Numbered from the stretch's first letter, positions 49,591 to 59,715 are shown. The stretch: DNA of 64,000 bases from Nereocystis luetkeana (GCA_031213475.1 JARUPZ010000006.1:2571501-2635500), one strand, 5' to 3'. A program made the numbers and translations. The notes: a model not told the origin generated them from the sequence alone.

Positions 49591-50117
49591 GGGGAGTCAA
49601 AACCGCAAAACCCAAGGCCTGGCTGGTTACACGCGCCACGCGCTCGGAAGAGTCCGACGCTCTCTGGCCCAGAGTGGAAGAAGCTGGCTCAACGCTCTCC
49701 GCGAAGCCAGGTGGCTTGGACGACAGCTTGTCCCGGCGAGCGAGAAGGCTCGGAAAAGGTCTTGAACTAGGTCCGTCTGCCGGAAGCTGCTCGAGATTCG
49801 CCAAGGGGCCCCAGCCCTGGGTCTTCGGACGCGCGAGTTGGACAAGGCGCGCGATCCACGTCATCACGGGGCTCCTGCCGAGACACACGCTCCGCTTGGT
49901 GGTCTGTTGTACAAGGCGCTCGGTCTCCATCGACAGGTCTTGGGCGGTGGGGCACTGGGCGGCTCTGGGTCTCAGTGTCTCGTCCACCCCGAGGGGAATC
50001 AGACCCTCCTCGTGAGTCTCCATCGTGCAGTGGAGCAAACTGACTCTAAAAAAAAAAACGAAACGAAAGCAAAAACAGAGTGAAGAAAAGAATTGTACCG
50101 GCGAAAAGGCAAAAAAT

Positions 50118-50135
50118 CCTAAGCCGAAGACGCCA
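50118..50135 (-). other. Putative primer-binding site
   Basis: On the minus strand, two bases after the LTR end comes TGGCGTCTTCGGCTTAGG. The TGG matches the complement of a tRNA CCA end at the usual place. The following bases would pair with a tRNA acceptor stem ending ...GAAGACG-CCA. Which tRNA this is cannot be told from the window. Confidence 0.55.
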
Positions 50136-50137
50136 CT

Positions 50138-50419
50138 TGTTAAGATCATGGACAACGGGACACTTTGTATCCCTGGGCAGGTCTGCCAATTAAGCCGGTA
50201 CTCATTGGTACTCACGTTGATGTTCGCTTAGAGATAGAAGAGCCACTTCATTCCTTTTGTGCACGACAGAGACTTGGACCACGCTCGTGCCTCTCTGGGA
50301 AACCCCTGGTTTTCCTCCTAAGATACGCCTTCGAAGTACTACAAATACGTTCCCAGTACTGCCAGAACCCAGGTAGTAATTACCGGGCTTTCAACCTCAT
50401 ACAAAGCAGTATCATAACA
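50138..50419 (-). repeat. 5' LTR of the gypsy element
   Basis: 282 bp, partner of 38399-38690. The element is read leftward from here. It would supply the promoter for the minus-strand transcript; no promoter motif can be assigned with confidence. Confidence 0.9.
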
Positions 50420-50796
50420 ATACAACTAACTTCATCAAACCAATTCTCCTTCCCTGCGCCTCTAGTATTATACCGATGTACCACGGTATATAGTAATGAA
50501 AAAGTAGCAAAAAAACAGAGAAAACGAACAGCAGGAGAGTAGGAGTAGTCGCCCTAATGTATGCAATTGTGTTTTTGCAATACCAGGTACCTGGTATATA
50601 TTACGACGTTAACCACCTACACAACTTGAAACAGAACATAGGTATAGGATACTATCTAGGTGGCAGTAATCCTCAGATAGTTCGTATGTCGAAATAAATT
50701 GGAGTGGACCTTACCCCAACCCACCAACAACCCAACTTCCAAGTGGGGAGAGAGAATACAGATCATAATTTGGTTTTCATATATAAAACAATAATA

Positions 50797-51012
50797 ATGC
50801 CGTCCTCGAAAATACGAAGCACAGGGTTCGATGTCCCCGGTGCCAGGAAAAAGCGCATGGAGGCCCGAAAAAAGAAGGTTCGAAAGAAGCAAGCTGAAGC
50901 AGTCGATTCATCTGCCGTCCTCGCTGTGTTTCCACCTACTTCCACAGCTCGCTGTGGTCGTGTCGTGTCGACCCCCTATAAGACGCCTCGACCGGCGCCT
51001 GGGGCACTCTAA
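50797..51012 (+). CDS. Small, very basic open frame, doubtful gene
   Basis: 71 codons from ATG with a Lys/Arg-rich middle (KKRMEARKKKVRKKQAEA), ending at the edge of the CTAAGACG array. It could be the N-terminal exon of a host or element gene, or chance. There is no splice evidence and no family match. Confidence 0.2.
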   Translation: MPSSKIRSTGFDVPGARKKRMEARKKKVRKKQAEAVDSSAVLAVFPPTSTARCGRVVSTPYKTPRPAPGAL

Positions 51013-51160
51013 GACGAATCTAAGACAGACGTGCTAAGACGAATCTAAGACGTGCCAAGACGAATGTAAGACGTGCCAAGACGCGATATAGCGAGTAAGA
51101 CGGGCCTCTCTCTGAGAAAAGGATTAAGACTCATTTTAAGACACGTCTTAGAAGATTGGG
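51009..51160 (-). repeat. CGTCTTAG satellite, reverse orientation
   Basis: Units such as CTAAGACGAATCTAAGAC and GTGCCAAGACGAATG, the reverse complement of the array at 37190-37410. Confidence 0.75.
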
Positions 51161-51169
51161 CATACAACG

Positions 51170-51375
51170 CCAGCACCTTTTGTGCAAAAAAATGAACAAT
51201 GTGCAGAGCAATTTCATATATTACAAGATTTAAAATATAAATTGACCTCCGTTTCAATTTTATAATTTCGTACTGGAAATAGAGGAAATTTTATATTTCC
51301 CGTCTTCGGGCACACGAAATGATGAAAATACGAGAATACGTCATCTGTCATCGGCTGTGAATTCAACTGGTTATT
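51170..51375 (+). repeat. Dispersed AT-rich repeat, copy 1
   Basis: Shares CAACGCCAGCACCTTTTGT, GTGCAGAGCAATTTCATAT, GAAAATACGAGAATACGTC and the following bases with 60150-60290. Copy 1 is longer by an internal AT-rich block. Confidence 0.7.
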
Positions 51376-51529
51376 AATTGGATGCCTGGTAGTTGATTCC
51401 GTACGCAGACGTAGGCTCTTGTATACGGGGTTTGTGACACACATGGGAGAGAAGCGTCTGCCGAAGGGGATGATGTTTGGGGGGATGGTTGGGGGTAAGG
51501 GTTACTCCGGAGGACAGGAGTGGGACTGA

Positions 51530-52050
51530 ATGAGGTGCCTCGAGGAGGACCTCAAGGAGTTCGGCATCAAGCTCGGAGGGTGGCGCGAGGCAGCACAGAA
51601 AGCCGGCAGATGGTTCCGACGGGTCTCGAAGGCGGAGGCCTTCATGCGGAAATGGCATACAGATGAGAAGGAGGCATCGGCAGAACGGCATAGAATAGCT
51701 GCAACCACGACCACAGCGGTTGACGCCAACACGACTGCGCAGAATGGCAGGGAAGAGGGGGGGGGCGAAAGGGGGACGAGGGGGAATGGGGGGGGGGGGG
51801 GGTGGCGGTCTGCCCAACAGACTGAAGCCTGGTTATGGCCATCTTCGTCATGATGCACTCCCTTCTTTGGGACCCAAGTAACTAGCATGGTGCCACCTGG
51901 GCAACTTTGCGTGTCTGTATGCTCCAGTGCCGTAGCGGGAAGGGGGGAGAAGAGCCTGCTATGTGACCCCGGATTTGAGATACGAGTTTGAAGGAGAGAG
52001 AGAAGAAGATGTGCGAAGATAATGAATGGGATGAGCAAAAAAAACAAAAA
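51530..52050 (+). mobile_element. 5'-truncated LINE (3' end only)
   Basis: The first part encodes a protein tail (EDLKEFGIKLGGWREAAQKA, WFRRVSKAEAFMRKWHTDE) that matches the C-terminus of the intact LINE at 55461-59192 (AAKKAGKWYRGILEAAERFM, VRWHEAEAE). A G-rich stretch, a 3' UTR and then the tail CCGTAGCGGGAAGGGG...GAATGGGATG follow, with an A-rich end near 52050. Truncation at the 5' side is normal for target-primed reverse transcription. It belongs to a relative of the intact LINE, not an identical copy. Confidence 0.85.
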
Positions 52051-52179
52051 AAAGTGCCTGCCTTTCGTATTTCTTTCCCCCCCCGCCCGTGATTATCGCT
52101 TTTTCGTCCCTTTTTTTTTTCATTTTTCCTGAATTCCCGTTTGTACCTCTTTGTGTCTTTGTTAGCATGGTCCGTTTTG

Positions 52180-52405
52180 CCTTTTTTTGCGGTTTGCTAT
52201 CTGCTTCTGTTTTTGTTTTGTTTTGTTTTGTTTTTCCTTTGCTTCATCTTCTTTTTTGTATAGGCTATTTACATCAGCAGTACTACTCTGTTTTGCCTTT
52301 TTTGCGTTTTGCTATCTGCTTCAGTTTTTGTTTTGTTTCGTTTCGTTTTTCCTTCGCTTCATCTTCTTCTTTATATAGGCTATTTACAGCAGCAGTACTA
52401 CTCTG
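52180..52405 (+). repeat. Tandem pair of about 112 bp
   Basis: Two units share GTTTTGCTATCTGCTTC, CTTCATCTTCTT, TATAGGCTATTTACA and AGCAGTACTACTCTGTT. The plus strand is strongly T-rich. Non-coding. Confidence 0.85.
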
Positions 52406-52410
52406 TTCTA

Positions 52411-52555
52411 CCGTAGCGGGAAGGGGATAGAAGAGCCTGCTATGTGACCCCGGATCTGAGTTACGAGTTGGAAGGAGAGAGAGAAGAAGATGTGCGAAGA
52501 TAATGAATGGGATGGAAAAAAAAAAAAATAAAAAAAAAAAAATAAAAAAAAATAC
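52411..52555 (+). mobile_element. Truncated SINE/LINE tail
   Basis: Same tail sequence as 51928-52040 (CCGTAGCGGGAAGGGG... GTGCGAAGATAATGAATGGG), followed by an A-rich end with interspersed T. It has no tRNA-like head, so it is a severely truncated LINE or SINE copy. Confidence 0.85.
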
Positions 52556-52654
52556 GTACGTATTTCATTTACAGCAGTAGTACCTGGGAGTTAGACATTA
52601 TAGGAATTACTACCTAATTTTATTACCTGTACAACGCGATCATATTTTATTTAT

Positions 52655-53005
52655 TTCGTGATTCGTGGTTGGAATGGATGGGAACAGACGACCACGAATG
52701 AATTGTATCTCGCAGGGGAAGAGGCACGTTATGTCCGCCGGAGGCTATAATTCCGCGGAAGAGACTTTATCGGCGGGACGGTACGGTAATTGGTCGGTGT
52801 CACGGCGGGACGGGACGGTGGTTGTTCGATGTCACGGCGGGACATAAAGGTGATTTTCAACGGGAGAGATTTTATTGGCGGGACGGGACGGTATGTGACG
52901 ACGGCCAGGGGATATGTCGGCGGGACCATTTTTGACGGTGGACTTGCCGTCCCGTCCCGCCGTTACCGCCGTTACCGTCCCGCCGAAATACCGTGATAAG
53001 CCTTG
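52655..53005 (+). repeat. GGCGGGACGGGACGG element, copy 1
   Basis: Shares a unique left part (GGAATGGATGGGAACAGACG, ACGAATG, CGCAGGGGAAGAGG) and a right end (CCGCCGAAATACCGTGATAAG) with 61390-61722. In between are several GGCGGGACGGGACGG units and, near the right end, the reverse complement CCGTCCCGTCCCGCC, so the element can fold back on itself. Confidence 0.85.
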
Positions 53006-53704
53006 TTTTGACGCACAGAGTAATAATACTCTAAGTTTTTTATGATGACTGTTGGTTGCACAGAGAGGAAACAAACAAATCAGCAGCACCAGTACTGAGT
53101 AGCAGCACACTCCACAGCACGCACGCTGAATTCGTTTCCAGCAGCTGGAGCCCCGGAGAATCACTTGGGGCACAACGAAATTCGGTACGGCCGCTACCTC
53201 GCACTTCTTGAGTGCCATTTGAATACCCGTCACGACTACGAGCACCATCATATACCGCCAGGTGTGTACCTCGAGATGTTCGCATTGATTTTCACGAGAG
53301 GTGTGGCACCTGCTGAAGCAATGGTTCAGGTTAAGAGCCGTGGACGATGCGCTGCAATCTCCACTGCTGTGCTCGTGCTAGTGTTGCCGGTCACAGAGCA
53401 CGCGATGCCGCCACGCTTACGGTAGCTTCGCTGCACTAGGCCTTGGGCTTCGTGTGTACGACTCAAAAAGCTAGATACCCCTCCACGCTTTTAGGCACAG
53501 ACTTGCAAACTAGCCCAACGTACGTGTACTGTTGTCCCTACAGCAGTGACAAAGCCGGAGCAGACAACGCATAGAAAACTCCAGGTCCAAGACACAAGAT
53601 GGATACGATAGGGATGTTTGCCAGGCAGACGTCACGTAGTGAGTCCCTGATGGTATTTTCTCCGTGCGACCCTGTCGTCGAAAAGATAACGTCACCGCGA
53701 GCTA
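53006..53704. other. Repeat-region spacer, no supported gene
   Basis: An 86-codon open frame at 53165-53425 lacks an ATG start and a family match. I see no RNA gene or element boundary here. Confidence 0.4.
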
Positions 53705-54065
53705 TGTGTGTGTTCTTCAAATTAAACCGTTCTTTCTACCGGTCGACATCCAGCACAACCAGTGTCCGTGCGTATTCTTCAATCCTAGAAGAGATACAAG
53801 TTCCGTCGTCACACAGCTACGCCACAGATATACCACGTTGCCACGTATGCAGTGAGCACATCAGTGGCCAATGCAATGCCATGCCATTATACTAGGTACG
53901 ACATGCACGACGTACACATTCTATGAAATCGAGCAACGAAAGGAAACAATTCAAAGAGAAGACAAAAATAAAGAAGAAAACTCGAAAGACAAAATGAAAA
54001 AAAGGTACAAAAAACTAGAAAAAAATCGGTCGTGCCCCCCCCCCCGCAGGCGAGGCGGCCAACAC
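53705..54065 (-). repeat. 360-bp dispersed family R1, reverse copy
   Basis: Reverse complement of 59716-60085. Shared blocks include AAACCGTTCTTTCTACC, GTCGACATCCAGCACAACCA, ATACAAGTTC and CAACGTTGCC-like bases, ending in a C/G run beside GCAGGCGAGG(C/T)GGCC. Partial plus-strand copies are at 62798-62912 and 63495-63585. Confidence 0.85.
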
Positions 54066-54149
54066 ATTAAAAAGAACGACCTGGAAAGTAAATAAAATAA
54101 CACAACCACCGCTGCTCGTAAACAGAGACAAATAATCAAGGAAAAAATC

Positions 54150-54500
54150 AAAGCTTATCACAGTGACTGAGAATCGTGGCGGGACGGGACGGGACAGATT
54201 TTTCTTGTTTGGCGGGGGGAAAAAGGACAGCGGGACGGGACGAGACGGTTAAATGAAGACATAAAAAGTTGGCGGGACGGGATGGGACAGCGGGTCCACA
54301 GTTTCTCGACCGGACGGGACGGTAAAATTCAACGGGACGGATTATCACGACGGGACAGGACGGTAAATATTATTTCCCCTTGGCGGGACGGGACCGTAAA
54401 TATTTTTTCCCGCGGCGGGACGGGACGGTAATTTTATTTTTCTTTGACGGGGCGGGACGGTACATATTGTATCCTCGGCTGAACGGGACGGTATATATAG
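54150..54500 (-). repeat. GGCGGGACGGGACGG element, copy 3 (reverse)
   Basis: Begins AAAGCTTATCACAGTGA, the reverse complement of the other copies' right end, then about ten GGGACGGGACGGTAAAT-type units separated by AT-rich spacers. Open frames here (repeating VPSRPA on the minus strand) are products of the repeat. Confidence 0.75.
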
Positions 54501-55460
54501 CAGGTCGGCGCGGTTGTACGTGAAGACTTTCCCGCGCTGCTGGTTGCGCGGAGGGAGCCGGCCCGACGCAGACGTTTTTCTCCTTGACCCGCGGCCCACA
54601 AGCTCTGCGAAGTGGTACCACTACACGCGCGACGTTTTTTTTCTGATTTCTTCCCATCCCAGCCCCAAGTACTCTTGTTGCGGTGCCAGCTCATGGTGGC
54701 CGTTTTGATGATTAGTATTTATTGCACTTGCGCTGTGTTACTGGAGGTTGTGGAGGTAAGTGGAGGTAGGCGGTCGTGGAGGCGGCGGCGGCGGCGGAGG
54801 TGTGTCGCTCGCTGCTGGTCGATCGACCCCGCCCGTGAGATAGGCATCCATGGCGTCCGTACCGGTCATACCAAAGATGCTAGGAGGCAGCATTTTTAGC
54901 CGTTGACAGACAGCGAAACTTTCCCTTGTGCTACATGACAAGCTTTGACTGACACCAAACTACTAGTTTTAGTGTGGAACATTCGGTCCCACATCGTTGA
55001 CAGCGCACGTTTTGCGTCTCGCCTGATGAAATGTCACCTGACATATTTTCGTGCCACCCTGTCCGCAGTGGTGGAGTGCGTATGCTTCTTTTTTGTTTTT
55101 GCCTTTGTTAGACTTGAGGTATTTCTTCCACTCCAGAGTTATTGGAGTCTGTCCTGCGACCACGGACAGCATTGTATTGTGAGTTAATGTGAGAACCACA
55201 ACACCAACAACAAACAACACTGGTGGTGTGGGCGAGAGCTGAGTGGTCTCTGTGTTTATGGGTGTGTGGTGGCGAGCTTGCGGCTGCTACTGCCTGCTTC
55301 GGCCTGCCCCGTCCTTGGGGTGGGCCGAGGAAGTCTGCCAGGACCTGCAGCGGTCTAGCGACAGTCACACGAACATCGAGCTTCGGACTACGTAGGTAGG
55401 GAACCTTGCGCGGTCCGGCTGGTGGCCTGCTCGCTTTAAGGACCGCGGGGGGTGGTGGTG
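54501..55460. other. Upstream region of the LINE
   Basis: Contains a (GGC)n-like run (54780-54800) and many short open frames. The LINE 5' UTR probably starts somewhere in the GC-rich part after about 55240, but no boundary can be drawn without another copy. No first ORF for an RNA-binding protein is visible. Confidence 0.4.
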
Positions 55461-58400
55461 ATGTTTTTTCTTCTTAACCCCGACGCCGAGGAGTTCATCC
55501 CTCAGGCGGGACGGGTACATCACCACAGCAGAGAGCGCTACGTGGGCAGCCGGTGGAGTGGAGAGGCTGGCCACAGCGTGGGTATGCATGCACGACAGGA
55601 AGGATGGGATTGTCGGCGTGGGTTGGGACGGCTGCACCCAGCCAACGGGAACCAAGGCGCGTACCGGGCTACGAAACGGAGAGCCACTTTCGCCATAGCG
55701 AAAAAAAAGAAACAAAAAAAGAAAAAAAGAAGGCGGGGACGAGCCTCACGTCGGCTGGCAAAGAAAGCAGCACGCGAGGCTCGTAAGAGACAGAAGGAGG
55801 CACTTGTGACGGTAGCGACCTACAATGTGCGCACCCTGGCTGTAAAGGGGAAGAACGGGTACGGACATGACGAGCGGGTACTGGCGAAGGGACGGCAACT
55901 CGGCTGTGACTTCATTGGCCTGCAAGAAACTCGGAGGTCCGGCAGCACGACGTTCCGTGCGGCAGGGTATCGTGTTTTCTGTTCAGGACAGGAAACAACA
56001 GCCACCAGGCAAGGGCTGTACGGAGTAGGCCTAGCTGTCAAGGAATCGTTGTGCAGTAAGTCTGTGTATACTCATCAGTTCGTTGACGAGCGGCTAATGT
56101 CTATGCGCTTTGAGCTGGCTGGCAAATGCGAGGCAGTCAATTTCGTCGTTGCGTATGCTCCAACTGATTGTACCAAGGACGCCGAACTGAAAGGTATCTT
56201 CTGGCAGAAGCTGGAGTACTTGGTGAAAAAAATCCCGACGAAAGAGTGTCTGTTTGTACTGATGGATGCCAACGCGCGAACTGGACAGAGGAAGGAAGGG
56301 TGCGGTGATGATGAAAGCAGAGTGCTGGGAGCGTATGGACGTGATGTTCGTAACGATAATGGCAGACGGCTCCTGTCGTTCGCCACCAATTGCAAGTTGG
56401 CTCTCACCAACACGTTTTTCAGCACGCGCAAGGGTGGGATATCGCATACTTACAACGGCACCGGCCCGAATGACCGTAAGCGGATTGACTACATCCTAAC
56501 CCGTCAAGTCCATCGACCTAGAGTACAAGATGCGAAAGTCGTCCCACAGCCTCCTGCCCCAGCTAAGGCTGACTCAGACCACAACATCTTGTATATTAAA
56601 GTCCGACTCGGTGGTCGTTTTGCGCCCAACAGACAAATACGTAGACCGACGAAACGCCGAGAGTTCGACAGGCAGCTTTTTATGTCCGATGGAAATTGTC
56701 GTGAACGAGTAGTCTCCAGGATCATCTCCACTCTCAACCAGCCTATCCAGCCCCGTAATACGTCTGGTATGGTTGAGATTTTCACTGCGGCTGTTATTGA
56801 TGCGGTCGAAAAAGAGGTACCACCCCCTGCACGTCGCCACCGCAGACATGGATGGTGTGAGTCTGCCGAAACCTTGGCCGCATTCATGCCAGCATGGACA
56901 GCGAGGGAGGATGCACGACAATTCTTGCGTGCCCACCCCCGGGACAGAACCGCGTGGAAGACCCTGAGATCTGCGTGTGCGAACCTGCAGAAGGTGATTG
57001 CCGCAGGACTGCATGCGTACTTCGAAGCGTACCTTGCCGAAACCGAACGACTCCTAGCGAACAACGACCAAAGAGGCTTTTACAAGCACCTTAAGAGTAC
57101 GGTAGGATTGGAAGGGACTAAAGCGAGGAGCGAACAGTTCATTAGGGACGAGGATGGCACGATCCTACGGGATAAGGTGCGAATTCGTGAACGATGGGCG
57201 GGGTTTTATCACAAACTCTTGAACACGAAGTCGCTGAAACTCGATCCCACGATCATCGACCTCTTGCCACCGCGACCGCCTAAACTGTCGCTTGAAGATG
57301 AACCATCCATAGACGAGATGACCGAAGCACTGAAGGGGATGTCGAATTGGAAAGCTGTCGGGCCAGATGGTCTCCCGGTCGAACTCCTAAAAATCGACCA
57401 CCCGGCATTCGCCCAGCGCTTTCACAACATCCTTGTCAATGTTTGGTTAACAGGAGAAGTCCCTCAGCAATGGAAAGATGCGATCATCAAGGTCCTTCAC
57501 AAAAAGAAGGATCGAACTGACTGCAACAACTATAGAGGGATCTCGCTTGTTGCCCACGCAGGCAAAGTGTTGTTGAAAATCGTCGCGTCCCGCCTCAGCA
57601 ACTACTGCGAGACCGAGGAACTACTCCCCGAGGAACAGTGCGGCTTCCGCCCCGCACGATCAACGATTGATATGTTGTTCGTCGTGCGCCGGCTGCAAGA
57701 GCTCGGACGACAGAGGAAAATCCCCTTATACGTGTGCTTCATCGATCTGCAGAAAGCGTACGACTCTGTCGACCGAGAGCTGTTATGGAAGGTACTCACA
57801 CGCTTTGGCGTACCAACCAAGATGCTGAGAATTATCCGTAATTTCCACGATGGCATGCGGGCTCGCGTGCGTACTGATGACGGCGAGCTCTCGGAATGGT
57901 TTGATGTCACGCAGGGGCTGCGGCAAGGCTGTGTACTGTCACCGTTACTGTTCAACGTGTTCTTCGCTGCTGCGTTACACGTCGTACTAGTACGCTTCAG
58001 CCAAGACGAAGCCATTGTAAGGGATTTGGTCCAACTCTTGGAAGCTGGAGTAGTTCGAACAGGGAAGGAGGAGCCATTGGCGTGCGTGCGAAGGTCTGTA
58101 TGGGGCATGTTGTACGCCGACGATGCAGGAATTGTCTCGAAGTCGGCTGAAGGGCTCGCAAAAATGATGACAGTCATCGTGACTGTCTTCGAAGCAGCAG
58201 GCCTCACGGTGTCGGAAAAGAAGACTGAGACAATGGTCCTACAAACACCAGACCGGACAACCCTCGCACCACCGCTCGTCATCGAAGCGGCAGGTCAGAG
58301 GTATAAGCAGACGACCCAGTTCTTATACCTAGGCGGCGTTATCCACGAAAACGCTGACCTCTCGCTCGAAATCGACCGACGGATCCGCCTCATGCGAGCA

Positions 58401-59192
58401 TGCTTCAAACGGTTCGGCCCGGAGTTGTATGATAGGACGACCGCCCCCCTTAGCCTTAAAGTCCGAATGCTGAAGGCCGAGGTGATTGAGACCCTGCTGT
58501 ACGGGTGTGTGACGTGGACCCTCAGAGCGGAACACTTTGCCAAGCTTCGAACGGCTCACCACCAAGTCCTGTTGCGAGTCATTGGCTTCCAGCGCCGACT
58601 TCGTACTGACCATGCCACCCTCTCGTACGCGAAGGCCCTCAAGATGACACGTTGCGAGAGCATCGAAACGACCATTCGCAAACGGCGGCTCTTCTTTGCG
58701 GGGGGCGTGGCACGGCAAAGCAAGGAGCGATTACCCAATCGGGTAATGCTCGGGACGATAGCTGGTGGGGAGAACCCGAGACCAGGCGGACAGTGTAAGA
58801 CTTGGCATAGATGCATAGTCGAAGACCTTAGGGAGTTCCGAGCCACCGAAGGGTCAACGGAAGTTGCCCCCTTGGTGTTTGGAGTTGAGACCGCGTTGTG
58901 GTCCACAGCAGCCAAAAAGGCGGGGAAGTGGTACCGGGGGATCCTTGAAGCAGCCGAACGGTTCATGGTGAGGTGGCACGAGGCTGAGGCTGAGATGAGT
59001 AGACAGCGCCGCGCATCCGCCGTGGATGGTGCCCAAAGGAACGGGGGGGGAGGGGGCAACAGGAGAAGTGGCATAAAGCCCGACCGAGTGAATGCGGAGA
59101 GGGGGGGGAACAGGAGGGGTAGAAGGGAAACGGCGGTAGACGAAAGTAGGAAGGAGATGGCAGACAGGGTAGCAAGGCACCAAGTCGACTAG
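55461..59192 (+). CDS. LINE endonuclease-reverse transcriptase, intact reading frame
   Basis: 1243 codons from the first ATG (55461) with no interruption. A Lys/Arg-rich stretch (about residues 75-115) precedes an AP-endonuclease-like domain: ATYNVRTLAV (about 119), GLQETRRSG (about 153), DANARTG, ending at SDHNILYIKVRL (about 371). The reverse transcriptase follows: WKAVGPDGLPVELL (about 630), NNYRGISLV (about 690), EEQCGFRPARSTIDM (about 723), FIDLQKAYDSVDRELLW (about 760), GLRQGCVLSPLLFNVFF (about 819) and the catalytic YADDAG (about 884). The C-terminal part ends in a basic tail. The enzyme would nick genomic DNA and copy its own RNA at the nick. The motif style is close to RTE/CFDP2-like LINEs. 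The intact frame and motifs suggest a young copy. Confidence 0.95.
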   Translation: MFFLLNPDAEEFIPQAGRVHHHSRERYVGSRWSGEAGHSVGMHARQEGWDCRRGLGRLHPANGNQGAYRATKRRATFAIAKKKKQKKKKRRRGRASRRLAKKAAREARKRQKEALVTVATYNVRTLAVKGKNGYGHDERVLAKGRQLGCDFIGLQETRRSGSTTFRAAGYRVFCSGQETTATRQGLYGVGLAVKESLCSKSVYTHQFVDERLMSMRFELAGKCEAVNFVVAYAPTDCTKDAELKGIFWQKLEYLVKKIPTKECLFVLMDANARTGQRKEGCGDDESRVLGAYGRDVRNDNGRRLLSFATNCKLALTNTFFSTRKGGISHTYNGTGPNDRKRIDYILTRQVHRPRVQDAKVVPQPPAPAKADSDHNILYIKVRLGGRFAPNRQIRRPTKRREFDRQLFMSDGNCRERVVSRIISTLNQPIQPRNTSGMVEIFTAAVIDAVEKEVPPPARRHRRHGWCESAETLAAFMPAWTAREDARQFLRAHPRDRTAWKTLRSACANLQKVIAAGLHAYFEAYLAETERLLANNDQRGFYKHLKSTVGLEGTKARSEQFIRDEDGTILRDKVRIRERWAGFYHKLLNTKSLKLDPTIIDLLPPRPPKLSLEDEPSIDEMTEALKGMSNWKAVGPDGLPVELLKIDHPAFAQRFHNILVNVWLTGEVPQQWKDAIIKVLHKKKDRTDCNNYRGISLVAHAGKVLLKIVASRLSNYCETEELLPEEQCGFRPARSTIDMLFVVRRLQELGRQRKIPLYVCFIDLQKAYDSVDRELLWKVLTRFGVPTKMLRIIRNFHDGMRARVRTDDGELSEWFDVTQGLRQGCVLSPLLFNVFFAAALHVVLVRFSQDEAIVRDLVQLLEAGVVRTGKEEPLACVRRSVWGMLYADDAGIVSKSAEGLAKMMTVIVTVFEAAGLTVSEKKTETMVLQTPDRTTLAPPLVIEAAGQRYKQTTQFLYLGGVIHENADLSLEIDRRIRLMRACFKRFGPELYDRTTAPLSLKVRMLKAEVIETLLYGCVTWTLRAEHFAKLRTAHHQVLLRVIGFQRRLRTDHATLSYAKALKMTRCESIETTIRKRRLFFAGGVARQSKERLPNRVMLGTIAGGENPRPGGQCKTWHRCIVEDLREFRATEGSTEVAPLVFGVETALWSTAAKKAGKWYRGILEAAERFMVRWHEAEAEMSRQRRASAVDGAQRNGGGGGNRRSGIKPDRVNAERGGNRRGRRETAVDESRKEMADRVARHQVD

Positions 59193-59300
59193 GAAGTAGA
59201 ATATGACCATACTACTAGTGCTACCAACTGGTGCAGCTGGCTCGAACGTGGTCTTCCCTTGTCTTCTCTTTTAGTTTTTTTTTTTTTTTTTTTTTTTTTT
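59193..59300 (+). other. 3' UTR of the LINE with a T run
   Basis: Bases after the stop align with remnants at 59465-59575 and 62213-62320 (GTAGCAAGG, TATGACCATACTACT-like words). The segment closes with about 25 T (59276-59300), unusual because a sense-strand LINE end is normally A-rich. Confidence 0.6.
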
Positions 59301-59379
59301 ATTTCTCTCTTGCGCTGACTCTCCGTGATTTTCATTTCATTTTTTCTCTTCCTCTTCCTTTTCTGATTGATAAGCCGTA

Positions 59380-59580
59380 CTCAAGGAGCCGTGTGGCGTG
59401 GTTGGAACACGAACCTGCTCTGCTCGGCTCGTATTGTCTGACGCCAAGGGGCTGGGCATAGTTGACGAACGCAGGGCGGAGACGGCAGTCTGGGTAGCAA
59501 GGTACCAGGCGGATTAGCAGGGAGAACCTGGCTATACTACTCGTACCACAAGCTGCTGCCGCCACCTAGAAGGTGCTTTG
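59380..59580 (+). mobile_element. LINE 3'-end remnant
   Basis: GACGGCAG, GGTAGCAAGGTACCAGGCGG and TATACTACTCGTACCACAAG align with the 3' end of the intact LINE and with 62130-62330. It is a short, 5'-truncated copy with no coding capacity. Confidence 0.6.
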
Positions 59581-59715
59581 GGCTTTGGTCTGCCTGTTAT
59601 TTCCCCTTTGTTATTTTTCCTTATTACTTTCTCCTTGGTTCTTTGTCTTACTCTGTTCACAAGCAGTGGTGTCTTTTGTTATTTCTTCTTTTTTCCAGCT
59701 CGTTCTTTTTCAAGT

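Larger units (their letters stand above)
38399..50419 (-). mobile_element. Ty3/gypsy LTR retrotransposon, decayed and internally deleted
   Basis: Bounded by two direct LTRs (38399-38690 and 50138-50419) that begin TGTTAAGATCATGGACA and end ATAACA. Coding is on the minus strand in the order gag (with CCHC), NADAR domain, aspartic protease, RNase H, integrase C-terminal part. The reverse transcriptase is missing: protease-side sequence runs straight into the RNase H N-terminal linker near 42190. The zinc-finger/DDE core of integrase is also missing, with tandem repeats in its place. Frameshifts and stops occur in every module. No clear target-site duplication is seen (flanks GCTAC and ATACA). 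It can only have moved, if at all, by enzymes from another element. Confidence 0.92.

Noticed and set aside
38391-50424. Target-site duplication at the gypsy ends
   Set aside because: The bases outside the LTRs (GCTAC and ATACA) do not match over 4-5 bp.
54345-54694. Frames encoding repeated VPSRPA
   Set aside because: Product of the GGGACGGGACGG array, not a gene.
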